A stretch of DNA of 38,872 bases, taken from NCBI GenBank assembly GCA_031177685.1, contig JAPSGI010000021.1, positions 1 to 38,872 on the forward strand. Direction: 5' to 3'. Positions 37,973 through 38,872 of the stretch are shown here, piece after piece (the stretch's first letter is position 1; each line of letters starts with the position of its first letter). The notes below the pieces were generated by a model that made no database searches, was not told where the DNA came from, and was given only the letters and a program-made list of their open reading frames with translations. This DNA comes from Solirubrobacteraceae bacterium (GTDB lineage: Bacteria > Actinomycetota > Thermoleophilia > Solirubrobacterales > Solirubrobacteraceae). The position numbers were made by a program, and so were the translations under genes.

Positions 37973-38872
37973 CTAGGAGGCGCCCTGCAGGACCGTGCCG
38001 TCGCCGATCCGGCGCGCGCCGCCGCCCGCGTCCACGGTCACGTCGCCGCGGGCCACGACGTCCGCGCCGAAGGTGACGTCGCCCTTCACGACCAGGCGCG
38101 AGCAGTCGATCAGGGACGGTGCGCCGGCCGGGAACCGGGCCTCGAAGTCGTCGAGCAGCTTGAAGTGCGCGGGGTCCAGGTCGACCAGCGGTGGGCCGCC
38201 GTCGCGCCCCGGGACCGGGACGACGCGCGCGTCGGGCGTCAGCTCGTAGCAGTCCGAGCGCAGCGCGAGCAGGTCGTTGGTCGTCTTGACCGGCGCGAAG
38301 CGCTCACGCGGCACCCGCACCGCGCGCGCGCCCTCGAACACCGAGATCGCGGCGCCCATCGCGGTCTCCAGCTGGACGACCGCCGGCGAGGCGGAATCGG
38401 CCGGGTCGACGGTCTTGCGGTTGACGATCATCGGCAGGCCGAGGACGTCGCCGCGCGCCTCCAGCGCCGCGGCGAGCGCGCGCAGGTCGATCCACAGCGT
38501 GTTGGTGTTGAAGAAGCGGTGGCGCGCGACGTCCTGGAAGGCGTCGCGGTCGTCCTCGGGCGTCTGCGCGATCTCGCGCAGCACGAGCCGGCCGTCGGAC
38601 GCGCGGGCCGCCAGGTGTCCGCCCTTGCGGTCGGCCTCCGTTCGGTCGGCCACCTCCATCAGGAAGGGGATCTCCTGCGCCGCGAACCAGGCCAGGATCC
38701 GGGGATCGAGCACGGCGCCGAGGTTGTCGGAGTTCGACACGAAGGCGTAGCGGTAACCGCGGTCCAGGAGCGCGGCGAGCATCCCGCTGGTCACCAGCGC
38801 GGTGTAGAGGTCGCCGTGGCCGGGCGGGCACCACTCCAGCTCCGGGTCGGGCGGCCACTCGATCGGCGCCAG
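37973..38872 (-). CDS. UTP-glucose-1-phosphate uridylyltransferase family, 5' end missing (partial)
   Basis: The frame runs out of the window at the right edge, leaving the last 299 residues. WCPPGHGDLYTAL and YAFVSNSDNLGAVLDP are hallmarks of the eukaryotic-type UDPGP family: the GHGD and NSDNLGA motifs bind UTP, sugar and metal. Lys in MIVNRKTVDP and the later PVKTTNDLL also fit. The C-terminal segment (VKGDVTFGADVVARGDVTV) is the expected left-handed beta-helix turn region. The product is UDP-glucose, a possible donor for treT. The N-terminal nucleotide loop lies beyond the edge and cannot be checked. Confidence 0.9.
   Translation of the reverse strand: MAPIEWPPDPELEWCPPGHGDLYTALVTSGMLAALLDRGYRYAFVSNSDNLGAVLDPRILAWFAAQEIPFLMEVADRTEADRKGGHLAARASDGRLVLREIAQTPEDDRDAFQDVARHRFFNTNTLWIDLRALAAALEARGDVLGLPMIVNRKTVDPADSASPAVVQLETAMGAAISVFEGARAVRVPRERFAPVKTTNDLLALRSDCYELTPDARVVPVPGRDGGPPLVDLDPAHFKLLDDFEARFPAGAPSLIDCSRLVVKGDVTFGADVVARGDVTVDAGGGARRIGDGTVLQGAS

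Overview
This is a very GC-rich window with G or C at nearly every third codon position. Short operons overlap by 4 bp (ATGA, GTGA, TTGA), and GTG or TTG starts are common. Together with opcA beside zwf, a fused transaldolase/glucose-6-phosphate isomerase, a treT-type trehalose synthase and a WS/DGAT acyltransferase, this points to a high-GC actinobacterium. My inference is a deep-branching soil lineage such as the Thermoleophilia/Solirubrobacterales; no rRNA or marker gene is present to prove it. I found no tRNA, rRNA, CRISPR array, insertion sequence, integrase or phage gene. No gene-free stretch exceeds 300 bases; the longest is 12856-13069.

Layout. 1-5140: envelope and small accessory genes, comprising a DUF1059 microprotein, a MepA-like LAS endopeptidase, a proline-tailed RDD and DUF4234 membrane protein pair, a secreted clan GH-A-like glycosidase, a VOC protein and the ribosome-rescue factor ArfB. 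5146-8761: minus-strand genes for a secreted TIM-barrel/peptidoglycan-binding protein, a catalase-like peroxidase, a small helical protein and an AI-2E family transporter. 8822-14539: a GT-C mannosyltransferase-like protein coupled to a PAP2-family protein, an orphan NarL/FixJ response regulator coupled to an M20 peptidase, and a second secreted GH-A-like glycosidase behind a perfect 13-bp hairpin.

14536-25880 is the core of the window. A ten-gene minus-strand operon runs tkt, tal-pgi, gnd, zwf, opcA, pgl, ROK sugar kinase, a 57-aa CxxC/H microprotein, a histidine phosphatase and rpiA. No internal gap exceeds 22 nt and most junctions overlap. It encodes sugar phosphorylation, both oxidative dehydrogenases with the G6PDH assembly factor, the lactonase, pentose-phosphate isomerisation, transketolase/transaldolase and recycling to glucose-6-phosphate. 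Only ribulose-5-phosphate 3-epimerase is missing. treT is divergent from it and draws on the same glucose pool; a UTP-glucose-1-phosphate uridylyltransferase at the right edge could supply UDP-glucose.

27373-38872: an FMO-like flavoprotein, a WS/DGAT acyltransferase, a TMEM175-like channel coupled to a Bax-inhibitor-1 protein, an orphan molybdopterin oxidoreductase, a two-gene membrane operon of unknown function, a MocR regulator with GATTG half-sites at its start and a divergent GNAT-like fragment, a small membrane protein, a winged-helix regulator and the truncated uridylyltransferase.

The most striking window-wide signal is not a gene. At least fourteen genes have a TANNNT hexamer (mostly TAGNNT) ending 6-8 nt before the start codon, which implies pervasive leaderless transcription.
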